Made by a program: the position numbers and the translations under genes
Notes under the pieces: generated by a model
The model's input: the letters and a program-made list of their open reading frames with translations, nothing else
The model's database searches: none
What the model was told of the DNA's origin: nothing
From: Uloborus plumipes
Lineage: Eukaryota; Arthropoda; Arachnida; Araneae; Uloboridae
Reading direction: 5' to 3'
DNA length: 64,000 nt
Assembly: GCA_038373865.1 (NCBI GenBank)
Contig: JAXGGA010003957.1
Coordinates: 1 to 64,000, forward strand
In this document: positions 27,001-37,380 of the stretch, in pieces
Numbering within the stretch: the stretch's first letter is position 1
Layout of the letters: every line of letters starts with the position of its first letter

Positions 27001-30000
27001 ACATGAGTTTTGTCATGTTTATGTCGGTAAGAAGTTAGACTTTTCTGTTTTTCATTTTCTAAGGTATTAAGTGCTGAATTCTATACCGTATTTTCCTGTG
27101 TATTCCCGTATAATCCGCAGGCCCAAAAATCGAACTAAAAAAAATCGTATCATCCGTAGTTCCGTAAAATCCCCGAACATAAGATGGTAAAAAACAAAAC
27201 TGATTTTTATTTGAAATCGTAAGAACTGAATAAACGTGAAGTAATATTTTTTAAGATACAACTGAAATATTTTTAAAAATAAAGATTTATGCTTGAAATC
27301 TTGATTATTATAGTACGCTAATTGCTTCAAGACAATGGTTGAATTCAAAAGCGCAAACTAAGTAGTGTAGTGCAAATGGCGACTTTGTTGCTTGTAAGGT
27401 TGTTTATTTTACATAGCCGGAATTTGTAATGTTGTTTATTTTACTTAGCTTGAATCGTAGATTCAGGCTACGTAAAATAAACAATATCAGAGATTTCCGC
27501 TATGTAAAATAAACCACATTACAGAGAACGGAACCAGGTATGGTTGAGAGAGTCAAATGCATAGATGATCCGCATCTTCTTAATTTTGTCCTTTTTTATC
27601 AGAAAATCCACTGATAGTACGCAGGAAAATAAGGTGTGAATTTTTTTTACTGAAGTGTGCAAAAAAAAAGTGGGACCACTGGTTTTCAAGTTTAAGAAAA
27701 AATATGAATTTTTATACCGATTTATTGAAACTGCTCGATGACGTAGAACTGTCATCATGAATAAATTTTGATGTCAAGGAGAAATATTTCAACTCTCAAT
27801 AGTAGTTTAATCTGAAAATGCTTTTCAAAATACATCGGACGCACTGTAAAAATGAGAGTTGTTATTCCAGTATAATTCAGCTAATTTTATAGCAATAAAC
27901 TAAAAATTTCTAATTTTACACAAATAAACTGTAAAATTACTACCTTTACAGTACTAAACTGTAAAATTGCTAATTTTACAATAATAAACTGCCAAATTGC
28001 TAACTTTACAGTTAATTACCGTCTTTTTGAAACTTATACTTAAAATAAAAGTATGGCAGCAAAGTATTTGAGTCATTCCATACCAATTCACCTTATGGGA
28101 GTCGCACGGCCGACTCGGATTTTCTTTAAATTTGGCACACAGGTTGATTATACAGAGGCATGAAAAAGTCCAAATTTTTAGGTTCCTGCTCCACTTATTT
28201 TCTGGGATACATGCCCTCAAAGTTTGTCTACCCCGTCAAAATACTAAAAAAGTGATGTTATTTAATCATTTTTTATAAAACATTGTACTCATGCAATATA
28301 AAAATGTTAGGTATATATGGAAACTAAACTAGTTACTCCAGGAATTCAGAAAAAAAAAATACTAGAACGTTCATAATGAAAATTGCTAAGGTACAGGGCT
28401 CTTTGAAGTTGGCACCACAAAAACTTGATTTAACCGATTTTGCTATAATTGAGGAATTTATTCCAAAAAAAAGAAGACATAACCAAAGGTTCACTCACTT
28501 TCTGGTAGTGCACAGATGTTTACTGCAAATATTCACACAATGCATAACTTGGGTTTCTCACTCCTTCTTGGAAATATTTAAGTTTAACGACAAGCCATAA
28601 GGCAAAAACATGCGATTTTGGCCATCTTAGAAGCCATTTTTCTCATAAAGGGGAAGAAGTAGAAACTTTAATTTTTACTATTTTTAGAACTTTTATTTTA
28701 ACTAGATCAGTATGGGATAACATTAGTTGTACTAATTTTAATTCTTCAAGCGTTGTTTTATATTAAATGATTTATTTAATTATTTTGTAAATATTTAACT
28801 CTTAATATGATAAAATAGATTTCGATGTTGAAATTAATAGTTCTTTATCACCATGCTCAGTTAGTAGCCCATGAAATGAAATTTGTCATAAAGTATCCTG
28901 CATCAAACGAAAAAGCCTCATTTATTTTCCTGATATTCATGTGATATTCAAGAAATTCTGCAATTAAAAACAGGAATAACTCAATCACGAGATAGGGTAT
29001 TGCTTATGAGATAAATATTTAGGGCCCCATTATTTTAATTGATTTTTCAAGAAATTATTTAGTACTTTATAATTAGGAATGCATAATGCTCAGGTATCGG
29101 AGAAATTCTATTTCTCGTTTTCATCAAATGTATAATTTATTGTTCAATGATTTAATAAATTAAATTTCATGACAAATTGAGTAGATAATACAGCTATTAA
29201 TAAATACATCATTATTTTTTGGTTTAATTAATTTTAAGTCTATGCGAGGGGAACACAAGCATATGGTGGTAGCGAAAAACATGCATACACTGTCAGCAGG
29301 ATATCTCTGAATGCAAGAAATAACCAACAGTAAACTCTTTTCCTGTGAATAGCTGACATATCAGTAGCTTATTTTTAAAAAAATTAAAGTTTTTACTAGA
29401 GATGAGCCGGGCTCGGCCCGAACCCGAAAGCCCGAGCCCGAACCCGAGCCCGAGACGGACTCGAGCCCTTTAACTTCAAGCAACTTTCGGGCTCGGGCTC
29501 GATCTCATATTAAGATAGTCAGTTTTTATACAATTACAACGTTCACGGAATAAAATATTGGGGTACTTAAAGAGCGTGAGAGCAGTTTTTCTTAATGGCA
29601 GCAATAATAATAATAATTCAAAAAGATAGCACCCACTTATAATATATTTGCGATTGCTATTACGATATACCATATGGCAGTGCATCCCAAGTGGAAATTA
29701 AAAATATACATTGATGTTTGATACACTCGGGCTCGGGCCGGATCGGGCTCAAAACAAGACAATATCACTCGGGCTCGGGCGGGCTCGGATTAAAAATTCT
29801 CGGGCTTGGGCGGGCTCGGGCCTTCAAAAGTGAGCCCGAACTCATCTCTAGTTTCTACTGCTCCCCCTGTATAAGAAAAATGGCTGCCAAGACGGCCAAA
29901 ATCGCATGTTTTTGCGCTTTATGGCTTGTCGTTAAGCTTAAATATTTCCGAGGAGTGAGAAACCCAAGTTATGCGTTGTGTAAATATTTACAGTAAACAT

Positions 30001-33000
30001 CTGTATACTACCAGAAAGTAAGAAAAAATTTGGTTATGCCTTCATTTTTTCGGAATAAATTCCTCAAATTTAGCAAAATCGGCAAAATCAAGTTTTTGTG
30101 GTGGCAATTTCAAAGAGCCCTGTACCTTAGCAATGTTCATCATAAATGTTCTAGTATTTTTTTCTGAATGCCTGGTATAACTAGTTTCCATAGATACCTA
30201 ACACTTTTATATTGCACGACTACATTTTTTTAGAAAAAAATGATTAAATAACATTAGTTTCTTAGTATTTTGAGTGGGCGGAATAACTTTGAGGGCCTGT
30301 ATCTCAGAAAATAAGTGGAGCAGGAACCTAAAAATTTGGACTTTTCCATGCCTCTATATAATCAACCTGTGTGCCAAATTTAAAGAAAATTCGAGTCGGT
30401 CATACGACCAACTTTTCTTTTTTCAGGTGATTTGGAATGGAATCACTCATTATTTAATAAATTCACAAGGAGATAAAGGGAAATATTCTAACGATATATT
30501 CTAAGGATATATTGCTAAATGCAAGAATTCTAAATTTCATGCCCAAAAGTCTGTCCGACACGTAGTAGGTAAACATTAAAAAATACCAATTGAAAAAGAA
30601 ATTAGAAAAAAAATGTTTGCTTAACAGATCATACGAGTCAAGTACTTTGTCCGGGTCAAACATTTTTAAGCTGTTTGCCCTTGTTAATTTTTATGAAATC
30701 ATAAAGAAAATATAATTTAAATTGCCCCATACGTGATCGCGGAATTGCCCTATTGCCCGTGATTATGAAAAATTGCTTTTAGAACAAAATTGTATTTCTT
30801 TGTACACTGTTATTAAAGCTATTCAGAGCAGCTTTGAGCCACTTTCTCTATTCTTAATTGACCTATCAGATTTTAATAGTTTTATCTATCTGTTGGCACA
30901 AAAAAAAAAAAAAGCCTCCTAGTAATTAATATGAAATCCACTGAAAGTGAAGTATTGGCGACCGGTCCAAAGTTTTCTGGCATTTAGGGTAACTTTCAGC
31001 CACGTGAAATAGGGAATATAAAATCAAATATTTTAGCAAAGGAAATTCATGTTTGAAACAGATAAAAAATGTAAAGGTTTATAATATACTGTCTGATTTT
31101 CTTATGTAAAGCCTTCGGCGTATTTACGGATACGTCAGGTCTTCTCTGATCTTACCAAATAGCGGTGAGAGGTAAGATAACAAAAAGGGAAAGAATAAGA
31201 AGAAGCATTTTGAGCCGTATGAAACAACGTAGAACGATGCTAATTCCAATTGTATAGTTTAGTTGAATATGTCAAAAGGACAGCAAAAAAAAAAAAGCAA
31301 GTTTTAAATTGAAAAATTCGAAAAGCTCCCACTCACAACCCATCACCCTTTTTTTAAGAGGAACGTTTCGCGAGTGCTAGGTGCGGCTTTCATGGACGGA
31401 CAGTATATATATATATTTTTTTTTTGTTAATATTCAAAACAAAAAAAAGTGTGAGCTCTCACACTTTTGCGCACTATCCAAAAATGATATCGAAAAAAAT
31501 CTGCCTTTCCGGCTCACCCTATTGCTCAAATCGAAAACCGGAAAAATCGATTGGAGCAGCAAACAATTTCTCCGGTAATTATTCCGGGAGTAAAATTGAG
31601 GAGAGCTGCGTCACCCACCAAACTCTCCCAATATTGCACCCTCTGATATCTCTTCATTCCAATTTCTATACGACAAATAGCTAAAATTTTTTTGCTTACA
31701 CCCAAAATAAATTGATATTAAAAGATCTGGAATTGAAAATTTCCGCATTGTTTAGCAAAAGGTTAAACGAAGGTAGTGTCATTATTGGTAAAGAATAAAA
31801 ACTTCTGAAAATTAATATGTTTGAAGAACACCACATTTATTTCCGACCGTCTTATATTTGAAGGACCTGGGGGGAAAAAGATGAAAGTGATCAAAAAGTG
31901 ATTTCGAGAAAAACGAAGAACAAAGTTTGATTTCTCGTAACTCCTTGTGTAGTTAATAGAGTTTTCATGCACATTTCGTTCAATTCTCATCTTTTTTCCC
32001 CCTTGTTGTTCTACCAGATAATATTACTCTTTCATAGCCCCTTAGATAGTGCTAATATCTTAAAATTGACGGAAAAAATGAATTTCATCTGTTTCCCCCC
32101 TGGCCCTTCATTTTATATGCAGTGAACTCTCACTTATACACCACCTCATTCATGCGCCTTTTTCACTTATACGGCGATTTTCAGTGCTCCCAGCACATTC
32201 CAAGGCATAATAATGATAATATAACTCGTTTATGCTTCGCTCTAAAGATAAATATTTCACTTATGCTCCCAATTGTTCTTAAAATTTAAAAAATTTTATT
32301 AATTTTATTAAAAAAAATAAGCATGTTTCTTCACTTTCCTCTTTAATCTGTCATCTTTATTGCTCACGGAAGGCCTTTTTCCCCGTGAACTAGAGTTCGG
32401 AGAGGGACAATTATTTATTTTGTATCGTTTTAAAGGGAACAAATTCGTGTTCAGGTACGCTACACTTTTTGTGTGTGTGTGTTTCCTCTTTATCATTGTA
32501 GTTACGTTACAGTAATGGCCAAACCGTAGTGATATGCCCTTTTTCTATAGAAACATTCTTATTCATGCTCTCAATAGAACTTATGTTGCGTTTTAGAGCT
32601 TTAAATAGGCTTGCTCGCTAATGCGTCTATCTCAGTAAGGTCTATCTCAGTAATGCCTTTTCAGCTGGTCCCTTGGGCCGGCGCATAAGTGAGAGCTCAC
32701 TGTATCTGATTCTAAATTTAGAAAAACTCTCAGAGTAGGATTCGCCCCTCCCAATTAAAAAATGTATCTGATTATAATATTATTAAAATAGCTTGATGAT
32801 GTGGCTTATAAAACACCTTAATCTTGATTTATCTTTCTATTACAGCTTTTATCTAAAACAGCGATTACTGCAATTGCATCGTTCCTGTCTTTCACATGTG
32901 TTACATTTGGTTTCCTTTTGGATAATAGGTAAATAACAAAAAATAGCTTTTTTTCATGTGTCTACTAACTTTAGCATCACTTATGAAAGGAAGGTGCTTT

Positions 33001-34065
33001 CCTTAAATTTAAATCAGGATTCCTGTAGTTCATTCTTTGTCCCTCCACCAAGAATAAATTTAAAGGTTTATGGAGATGCGTCATATTCTCATAGTTTCCT
33101 CCCCGTGATGTTTATGTTTCACTCATGCAAAAAGGGATCTTATTAGATAGTATAAAACACAACTAACGGCATTTTAATCATATGAATTATTTAGAATTTA
33201 CTCATATGAATATTTGTTTATTTTTATTAAAAAAAAAAAAAACTACGACGGATTGCCTTGATGCATTCTCTTAAGCTGTCACCTCTTTTTAAAATAGAAC
33301 CTCATAACAAACCAGAATAGCGCTGTATATAACGGTTTTTAGTTAAAATAAAGTACCTGGCGACCGAGCAACGCTCGGTTAAAAAAAAAGAAGTTTGTAA
33401 AATCGTGTTTTTACTTCCTTTTACGTAGTAAAGGAAGTATTGTGATCGCGAAAAAAAATTCACTCAAATTTGGTTCCAAATTTTGATTTTGCTAACCCCG
33501 ATTGAATGTTGGGCGGTTTTTCCAATTTGTCAGCACGTGCATATGTATCTAACAACATATAACCGAGCAGAAAAATCTTTTTCAACCACAACCGAGTTAG
33601 TTACGACGAGTTTTCTCGTGACGTCTGTATATACGTATGTATGTATGTCGCATAACTCAAAAACTATATGCCGTAGAAGCATCTAGTTTGGCATGAAGGC
33701 TCTGAGGAGGGTCTAGTTGTGCACCTCCCCTTGTGGTTGCATTCGAATGTTCCCAAGGAGGTGTTTTATCCCCTTTTGGGGGTAAATCAGTGTTTCGCTA
33801 TGAGTGCAACACTATAGAGCTGAGCACAAAAGTGGCATTTGCATTTTTTATCAAAATTGAGTTGAAGTCACCAGGAGGTTTTTTGACATATATTTAACTA
33901 AAAACAATAGTTTATGGTGATTTGTTAATAGAAAATATTTTAAAAAAAATTTTGAAGTGCATCTGAATCAAATACACGAAGTTCAAAACTTTGGCGCTTT
34001 CTAATTTTAAACTCTGTTGTAGAAGACTTTAATGCTTCGCACGGCAGAATAAATATTTTTGAAAA

Positions 34066-34096
<31 letters not shown>

Positions 34097-35978
34097 TATA
34101 GAACCGTCTTCAGAACTTCAATCTCCAATTGCTCTAAAAAGTGAAAAATAATTTTATTCTTTGAACACCATCGATACTACTTTTAAACAAAGGTTTTGAA
34201 GTCGGCTAAAGTACACTAAATAGAATCATACGAAACTGCAATTCAATTATAAATCATATAAATTTTAAATGATCCCGGTTCTTTAATCGCAAGAAAACCA
34301 TATATTTATGTAACAGTACAAATATTCTGTTCTTAATTTTCAATGAATACTCTGAAAATGTGGGCAAAATATGAATAAACATCATTTTACCTATCATTTT
34401 TGAGCCGACTTCAAAACTTATGTTTAAAAGTACAGTAGAGTCTCGAAAATCCGAGGTAATTTGGGCTCATGCCACCTCCGATTACTGAAAACTCGGATTA
34501 TCCGGAAAAAATTCTTAACAGCAGAAACGTAACACTTTTCGATCATCATTGGTGAGATAAACTTAATTTCAAGTCGTTTTACATATCAAGTTATTATTTC
34601 CAAAGCATATCTTAATATATCTCTAGTAGATAAAGAATATTTCGTGACACTTGATGAATGTCTTTGACACCAACCTCTCAGTACATTTTTTACTACTTTA
34701 TTGTCAGTACAAAAGAAAATTTTTCAATAGCAAAAGGTTCTTATTTTCAGATTTTAATGCAAATTATCTTTTTAGCTATTGAAGATAGACCTTAAAATAT
34801 CAATAAAAGAGCCTCGGATTAAGCGGAACCTCGGACTTTTGAGACTCGTATTTTCGAGACTCTACTGTAGTATTGATGGGGTTCAAGGAATAAAATTCTT
34901 TATTTTTTAGAGCAATTGCCGGTTGTCAGTTCTATTTTGTTTTTCAAAATAATTTTATGTATTCTTTTTTGTGTAAATGTACTTCGAAAAAATATGGTAT
35001 GGACCCCACACTTTCTTTTACGTGTGAATTTCGTAGTAGATGCCTTAACCTTTAGGAGCCGGGCGGTACACATGCTGTACCGTAACTATTTTTTTTTTTT
35101 AGAGAACGGGGTTGAGATTTTCACTCGAACCCTTTGGAGTCGGGATATTCAAGGTTTCATACGTCTGGTACGACAGTTTATACCTTCTCTTTTCAATGGA
35201 AAAGAAATCTGTGGTTCAACTGTCGTACTACCTGGGTCGAAAGAAAAATTTCTAAAAAACAGCCCGGTTTCAAAAGGTTGTGTTAAAATAGTGCTTGAAG
35301 TGAGCAAGATAACAATTTAAATCCCTAGTTTGCTGCGAAACAATGCAAAAAAATGTTTTGCAATGATTAATTTTCTAAATATTGCTGATTTTAACATTAT
35401 TCAGTGGATTTTCTTCCAAAATATCGCCAATAGGGCCAAATTGAACCCAAATTCAAAAAAAAATTTTCGCCAAATTTGTGTTCAACGTCGCGATATGTCG
35501 CCAAGTTGGCGTCAACACAACTCCAGGTGTCTTCAAATAGTCTTCGAACATACATAAAAAAAAATCTCAAATTGCATAACCTCCTCCTACGTTGAAGTCG
35601 GTTCATAAAATAAAAGTGCGAAATCGTAGCCTTGAAACAGCAATATCACATGTAGGCAGACAAAAATAACAGTTAGATATCCTACTATTGCTTTGATGAG
35701 TAACAATATTTCAAGTAAACTGATTGAAACTCAACTAAGAAAATGTAATAAATCTTATTTTGTATTGCAGCCGGTATGGACCACCATTCGAGCTGTTGCG
35801 GTGCATGATCTTCTTTCTGGTGGACCGAATAATCTTCCTGGAAATGTCTCGATTTGGAATGGCCCCCATCATCCACTTGTTGGCCAACAGAGTGCTGTTT
35901 TCGGCTTCCATCATCATGTGGTGCAGCTTGTTCGTCTATGATAGCCTGCGTATCGTCGTCAAAGAAAAATCCTTATAA
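11959..35978 (+). CDS. AGMO: Alkylglycerol monooxygenase (TMEM195 family), multi-exon gene, N-terminus uncertain
   Basis: Family role (known): a membrane-bound, tetrahydrobiopterin- and iron-dependent enzyme of the ER that hydroxylates the O-alkyl ether bond of alkylglycerols, releasing a fatty aldehyde and glycerol. Seen: ten exons join in phase with GT-AG borders: 15625-15752, 16545-16696, 19207-19310, 19500-19595, 19704-19773, 23168-23319, 24812-24946, 26910-27026, 32846-32928, 35771-35978. They give 414 residues to a TAA stop. Numbered from the first confident exon, the fatty-acid-hydroxylase histidine boxes are HRLIH (89-93), HETHH (102-106) and HHRGHH (178-183), all intact. Hydrophobic membrane segments lie at the start, at 45-60, and in the last three exons. 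The vertebrate protein is about 445 aa, so roughly 30 N-terminal residues are missing. Exon 11959-12028 probably supplies part of these. No frameshift or stop is seen. The gene converges with TENT2. Identity is very sure; the 5' end is not. Confidence 0.93.
12029..15624. other. Presumed AGMO intron sequence with microsatellites
   Basis: Holds (CA)n near 12,132-12,150. A degenerate relative of the 17.5-kb and 21.5-kb repeat lies at about 13,250-13,350 (CTGTCTGCCTCCTCCTAATA). The missing second AGMO exon should lie here if 11959-12028 is real. Confidence 0.4.
15625..15752 (+). CDS. AGMO: AGMO exon, first transmembrane segment
   Basis: Acceptor TTTTTGCAG and donor GTAAGA flank 128 bp. The translation opens VTPLFFITIFLEQLIRYY, a membrane segment matching the start of the vertebrate AGMO hydroxylase core, and ends in a split Lys codon (AA|A) completed by the next exon. 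Confidence 0.9.
16545..16696 (+). CDS. AGMO: AGMO exon with first histidine box
   Basis: The 152 bp lie between TTACAG and GTATGT. They encode the signature WDSPWTW followed by DFGYYWMHRLIH. The two histidines of HRLIH are the first iron-ligand box of the fatty-acid hydroxylase superfamily. Confidence 0.95.
17491..18622 (+). repeat. Interspersed repeat, copy A, with internal minisatellite
   Basis: It begins CCGTTAAAAATAAAAGAAAG and ends near TTCTTGACAGAACTTCTTG. It includes four tandem copies of AATATCGCCAAGTTAAAAA (17,540-17,630), a GTCTGTCGGTCGGTCTGTC tract, and about 2.3 units of a roughly 142-bp monomer (17,742-18,060) starting CCTAATAACTTTTGAATGAA. It is a direct copy of 21447-23002, without recognisable coding sequence or terminal repeats. 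Confidence 0.75.
19207..19310 (+). CDS. AGMO: AGMO exon with second histidine box
   Basis: The 104 bp lie between TTTCAG and GTATGT. They encode QVNILWAIHETHHTPED, carrying the HETHH metal-ligand box, and end on an intact Trp codon. Confidence 0.95.
19500..19595 (+). CDS. AGMO: AGMO exon, central membrane region
   Basis: A phase-0 exon of 96 bp between TTTCAG and GTAGGT. It encodes LTYLPMALAIPPTTYLVHY and then IYQYWLHSE, the hydrophobic stretch and WxHxE motif between histidine boxes two and three. Confidence 0.93.
19704..19773 (+). CDS. AGMO: AGMO exon with third histidine box
   Basis: The 70 bp between TTTTTAG and GTAAAT encode STPSHHRGHHG, the third conserved histidine box. The exon ends in phase 1 within a Gly codon. 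Confidence 0.94.
20340..21054 (-). other. Unrecognised sequence with two minus-strand open frames and a tandem duplication
   Basis: Minus-strand frames 21054-20857 (65 aa, including STDDWWDLYPKTLAGKLCF) and 20573-20340 (77 aa, including SCERGIKFYQDLGNISDPAY) have more balanced composition than the surrounding intron. They are separated by a roughly 157-bp tandem duplication (about 20,588-20,745 and 20,746-20,903) that interrupts any joined frame. I recognise no family. It may be a fragment of a mobile-element protein or a pseudogene. Confidence 0.35.
21447..23002 (+). repeat. Interspersed repeat, copy B, with expanded minisatellite
   Basis: Same head and tail as copy A in the same orientation, but with about four 142-bp monomers (21,672-22,250). 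Monomers alternate TAATAACTTTTGA and CAATACTAACTTTTAAGTGA starts. The length difference between the copies is explained mainly by monomer number. Confidence 0.75.
23168..23319 (+). CDS. AGMO: AGMO exon, cytosolic catalytic region
   Basis: The 152 bp between TTTACAG and GTAACA encode RYIDKNFGGFLIIWDRLFGT and then FEAENED with YGLTT. This Asp-Lys-Asn and IWDRxFGTF block is strongly conserved in AGMO and related hydroxylases. The intron before it is 3.4 kb and filled with repeats. Confidence 0.95.
24812..24946 (+). CDS. AGMO: AGMO exon, KGPGW motif region
   Basis: A phase-0 exon of 135 bp between TTTTCAG and GTGAGC. It encodes VFKGPGWAPGKPWTG, matching the KGPGWxPGKPRxG motif known in AGMO. Confidence 0.95.
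25125..25318 (+). mobile_element. tRNA-derived SINE with poly(A) tail and target-site duplication
   Basis: The head GGGGCATCGGTGGCCTAGAG holds the A box (TGGCCTAGAGG). The B box AGTTCGAGTCCCG follows at tRNA spacing, and TTGCCCA closes the acceptor stem. A roughly 110-bp unrelated body ends in poly(A). Direct repeats ATGTGCATTTA (25114-25124) and ATGTTCATTTA (25318-25328) match at 10 of 11 positions, the hallmark of LINE-driven insertion. It sits in an AGMO intron in sense orientation. Confidence 0.85.
26248..26842. mobile_element. hAT-like miniature element with GC-rich ends
   Basis: The ends are TAGAGATGAG and right-complement TAGAGATGAAATCGGGCTCA. Subterminal CGGGCTCGG/CGGGTTCGGGCGGGC blocks stand out from the AT-rich surroundings. 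It belongs to the same family as 29397-29850. The target duplication is not recognisable, so it is an older insertion or has a damaged edge. Confidence 0.65.
26910..27026 (+). CDS. AGMO: AGMO exon, C-terminal membrane region
   Basis: A phase-0 exon of 117 bp between TTTTCAG and GTAAGA. It encodes PAPYWEKYDPQMPTWCKIYV and then a hydrophobic helix (VLHFVFFVHSYMSFVMFMS). A 5.8 kb repeat-rich intron follows. Confidence 0.9.
27085..27635. mobile_element. Possible DNA-transposon remnant
   Basis: The left end ACCGTATTTTCCTGTGTA and right-complement ACCTTATTTTCCTGCGTA agree at 16 of 18 positions and are 550 bp apart. No clear target duplication is visible. The interior contains the fold-back at 27397-27520. 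Confidence 0.4.
27397..27520. repeat. Short fold-back repeat
   Basis: Arms of about 58 bp, each with two GTTTATTTTAC blocks, mirror one another around GAATCGTAGATTC near 27,458. Confidence 0.7.
27893..28014 (+). repeat. Tandem repeat with palindromic unit
   Basis: Four to five units of about 30 bp built on AATAAACTGTAAAATTGCTA. The TGTAAAATTGCTAATTTTACA core is itself nearly palindromic. Confidence 0.65.
28069..30449. mobile_element. Large fold-back element, about 0.6-kb inverted arms
   Basis: The arms about 28069-28666 and 29859-30449 are complementary over nearly their full length, starting TGAGTCATTCCATACCAATT against right-complement TGAGTGATTCCATTCCAAAT. The open frames in the arms are mirror shadows. 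A hAT-like element is inserted in the right arm. No transposase is seen and no target duplication is certain. Confidence 0.75.
29397..29850. mobile_element. hAT-like miniature element inserted into a fold-back arm
   Basis: The inverted ends TAGAGATGAG are followed by reiterated CCCGAGCCCGAA/CGGGCTCGGGC blocks. Flanks GTTTTTAC (29389-29396) and GTTTCTAC (29851-29858) form an 8-bp duplication with one change. The other arm of the surrounding fold-back keeps the uninterrupted site as GTAGAAAC at 28659-28666, which independently confirms the boundaries. Confidence 0.88.
32120..32702. mobile_element. pogo/Tigger-like miniature element
   Basis: The left end CAGTGAACTCTCACTTATAC and right-complement CAGTGAGCTCTCACTTATGC match at 18 of 20 positions. 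TA follows the right end and TG (probably a mutated TA) precedes the left. No coding capacity. Confidence 0.65.
32846..32928 (+). CDS. AGMO: AGMO exon, C-terminal membrane helix
   Basis: The 83 bp between TTACAG and GTAAAT encode LLSKTAITAIASFLSFTCVT and then FGFLLDN. It corresponds to the GFLLDQR helix end of the vertebrate protein. Confidence 0.9.
33361..33840 (+). repeat. Interspersed repeat R1, forward copy
   Basis: Includes a GACCGAGCAACGCTCGGTT hairpin, a palindromic ACTTCCTTTTACGTAGTAAAGGAAGT block in two halves, and a GTATGTATGTATGT tract. The segment from about 33,400 to 33,780 is present in reverse at 45,100-45,490. No gene content. Confidence 0.65.
34434..34867. mobile_element. 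pogo/Tigger-like miniature element with TA duplication
   Basis: The ends CAGTAGAGTCTCGAAAAT and right-complement CAGTAGAGTCTCGAAAAT are identical, and TA flanks both sides. Known pogo/Tigger elements start with CAGTAGA-type termini at TA. The 434 bp have no transposase frame. Confidence 0.8.
34990..35530 (+). repeat. Interspersed repeat R2, copy interrupted by a piggyBac-like element
   Basis: Shares GGTATGGACCCCACACTT and the run from GAGTGAGCAAG... through CGCCAAATTTG with 44725-45050. It is interrupted by 229 bp absent from that copy. Confidence 0.65.
35049..35277. mobile_element. piggyBac-like miniature element
   Basis: The ends CCTTTAGGAGCCGGGCGG and right-complement CCTTTTGAAACCGGGCTG match at 13 of 18 positions. 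TTAA lies immediately left (35045-35048). The sister copy of the host repeat at 44779-44792 reads straight through as CCTTAGGTGTTAAAA without the insert, so it is a genuine insertion at a TTAA-like site. The right TTAA has decayed. An internal GGTACACATGCTGTACC palindrome is present. Confidence 0.65.
35771..35978 (+). CDS. AGMO: AGMO last coding exon with stop
   Basis: The exon follows TTGCAG and runs in frame to TAA at 35976-35978. It encodes SRYGPPFELLRCMIFFLVDR and then two further hydrophobic stretches, as in the vertebrate C-terminus. Confidence 0.93.
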
Positions 35979-36613
35979 ATTTTCGCTCAAAGTATCAAAA
36001 GAGCTTGTCGAGGTGCTCCGTCCTGTGTGGTTTCTCTCTCTTCGGGCATTTTATCAATAAGCTGTCCCCTCTCATTTCACCATTTATATGTTGATATTAT
36101 CATACGTACCTATTTAGTCAGACGGACCTACAAAAAACTTTGATGAGTGGTTTGTAATGTTTTGACAAAGCCAAATTTGGGAATGAATTTTCTTGGTGAT
36201 ATTCGTGTTAGTTTAACTAAGGCTAAGTAAACTTGCCTTAACTTTAAAGGCAAATTTTTTTAAGTTAAAATTCCTAAAACTAAACGATAATTTTTTGATT
36301 TAAAATATTCGAGTTCTAGCAAAGTGCAAAATTTAAGAACTAAATGTGAGAAAAATTTTGCTAAAATTCCAATGTTTCAATGAAAATATTTTTTAATTTA
36401 AAATACTTCACTAAAAATGGCAACGAGAGGAAAAGTTTTCATAATGAAAACGTTACATAAACTTCCTTGTCTCGAGAAAAAATAATAATGGAATGGGCAA
36501 TAAGCAATATAATTTTTTTACAAGAAATTTAAAACTTAGTTCTTGAGATTAGAATCCAAATCTTTAAAGCTTTGATGTCTATCATTTCAATTGTACATAT
36601 TTAAATATTCGTC

Positions 36614-36619
36614 AATAAA
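36614..36619 (+). terminator. Likely AGMO polyadenylation signal
   Basis: A canonical AATAAA lies 636 bp after the AGMO stop and before the likely end of the convergent TENT2 transcript. Other plus-strand AATAAA motifs occur near 36,825, so site choice is inference. Confidence 0.45.
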
Positions 36620-36883
36620 GCTTTTTTACGATTTGGAATTCTGCCTTTAGAGTATCTATTTTTATACTTGTATGGTAAAAGGAACAAATTATTAGTTGTA
36701 AAGATTAGGGGTTTTAAACTTGGGTTTAAGCCACATCAAACTTAATAAGATAATTTATATTCATGTATACACTGCATGACCAATCCTAACATACTTTAAA
36801 AAAAAAAACTTGTTTTTAATTCCGAAATAAACTATTAAATACTGCCAGTCACAACAATAAACAAAAATAAATAGTTTCACAAA

Positions 36884-36907
36884 TTTATTAAACCATATTT
36901 TTTTATT
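36884..36907 (-). terminator. Likely TENT2 polyadenylation signals
   Basis: Two minus-strand AATAAA hexamers (plus-strand TTTATT at about 36,884 and 36,902) lie about 480 bp past the TENT2 stop. They put the two convergent 3' ends within about 300 bp of each other. Confidence 0.4.
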
Positions 36908-37380
36908 GCTAAACTACTTACAGTAAAATATACAAACAGTACAAAGTTATGCATTTCACAATAGATCACAGATTATGTACATTTAAGGAGCTATAAATGT
37001 TATTTGTAACATTTTCTCCTTGTTTCAAACTCATGAGCATTCAAAAGATTAAAATATTCTCAACTTGGTTGTAAAACAACTTTTTGAACACATATCTTTA
37101 CAATACAATTAAGGAACATTTTTTAAATGGCTTTACACATAATAAATATATTTTAAGCAAAATAAATTACATTTCTATACATCAGTTCTGGGACTTCAAA
37201 ACCATTCTTTTTTTTTTTTTTAGAGTATTTTTTGAACATTTTGTTTATTTTTTTTTAACATTTTTTATCATTTAAATTGAAAAGCTTCACTGTGTAGTGA
37301 AAACTAAATTCAAAGAATCAAAAGCAGCCTTTGGGTTTTCTAGAATATGACCCTGTTTTCTATTTTTAAAAGGTGCAAAT

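Noticed and set aside
34916..35320. 134-residue plus-strand open frame
   Set aside because: It runs across the boundary of repeat R2 and the piggyBac-like insertion, has no domain, and the matching repeat at 44.7 kb does not keep the frame.
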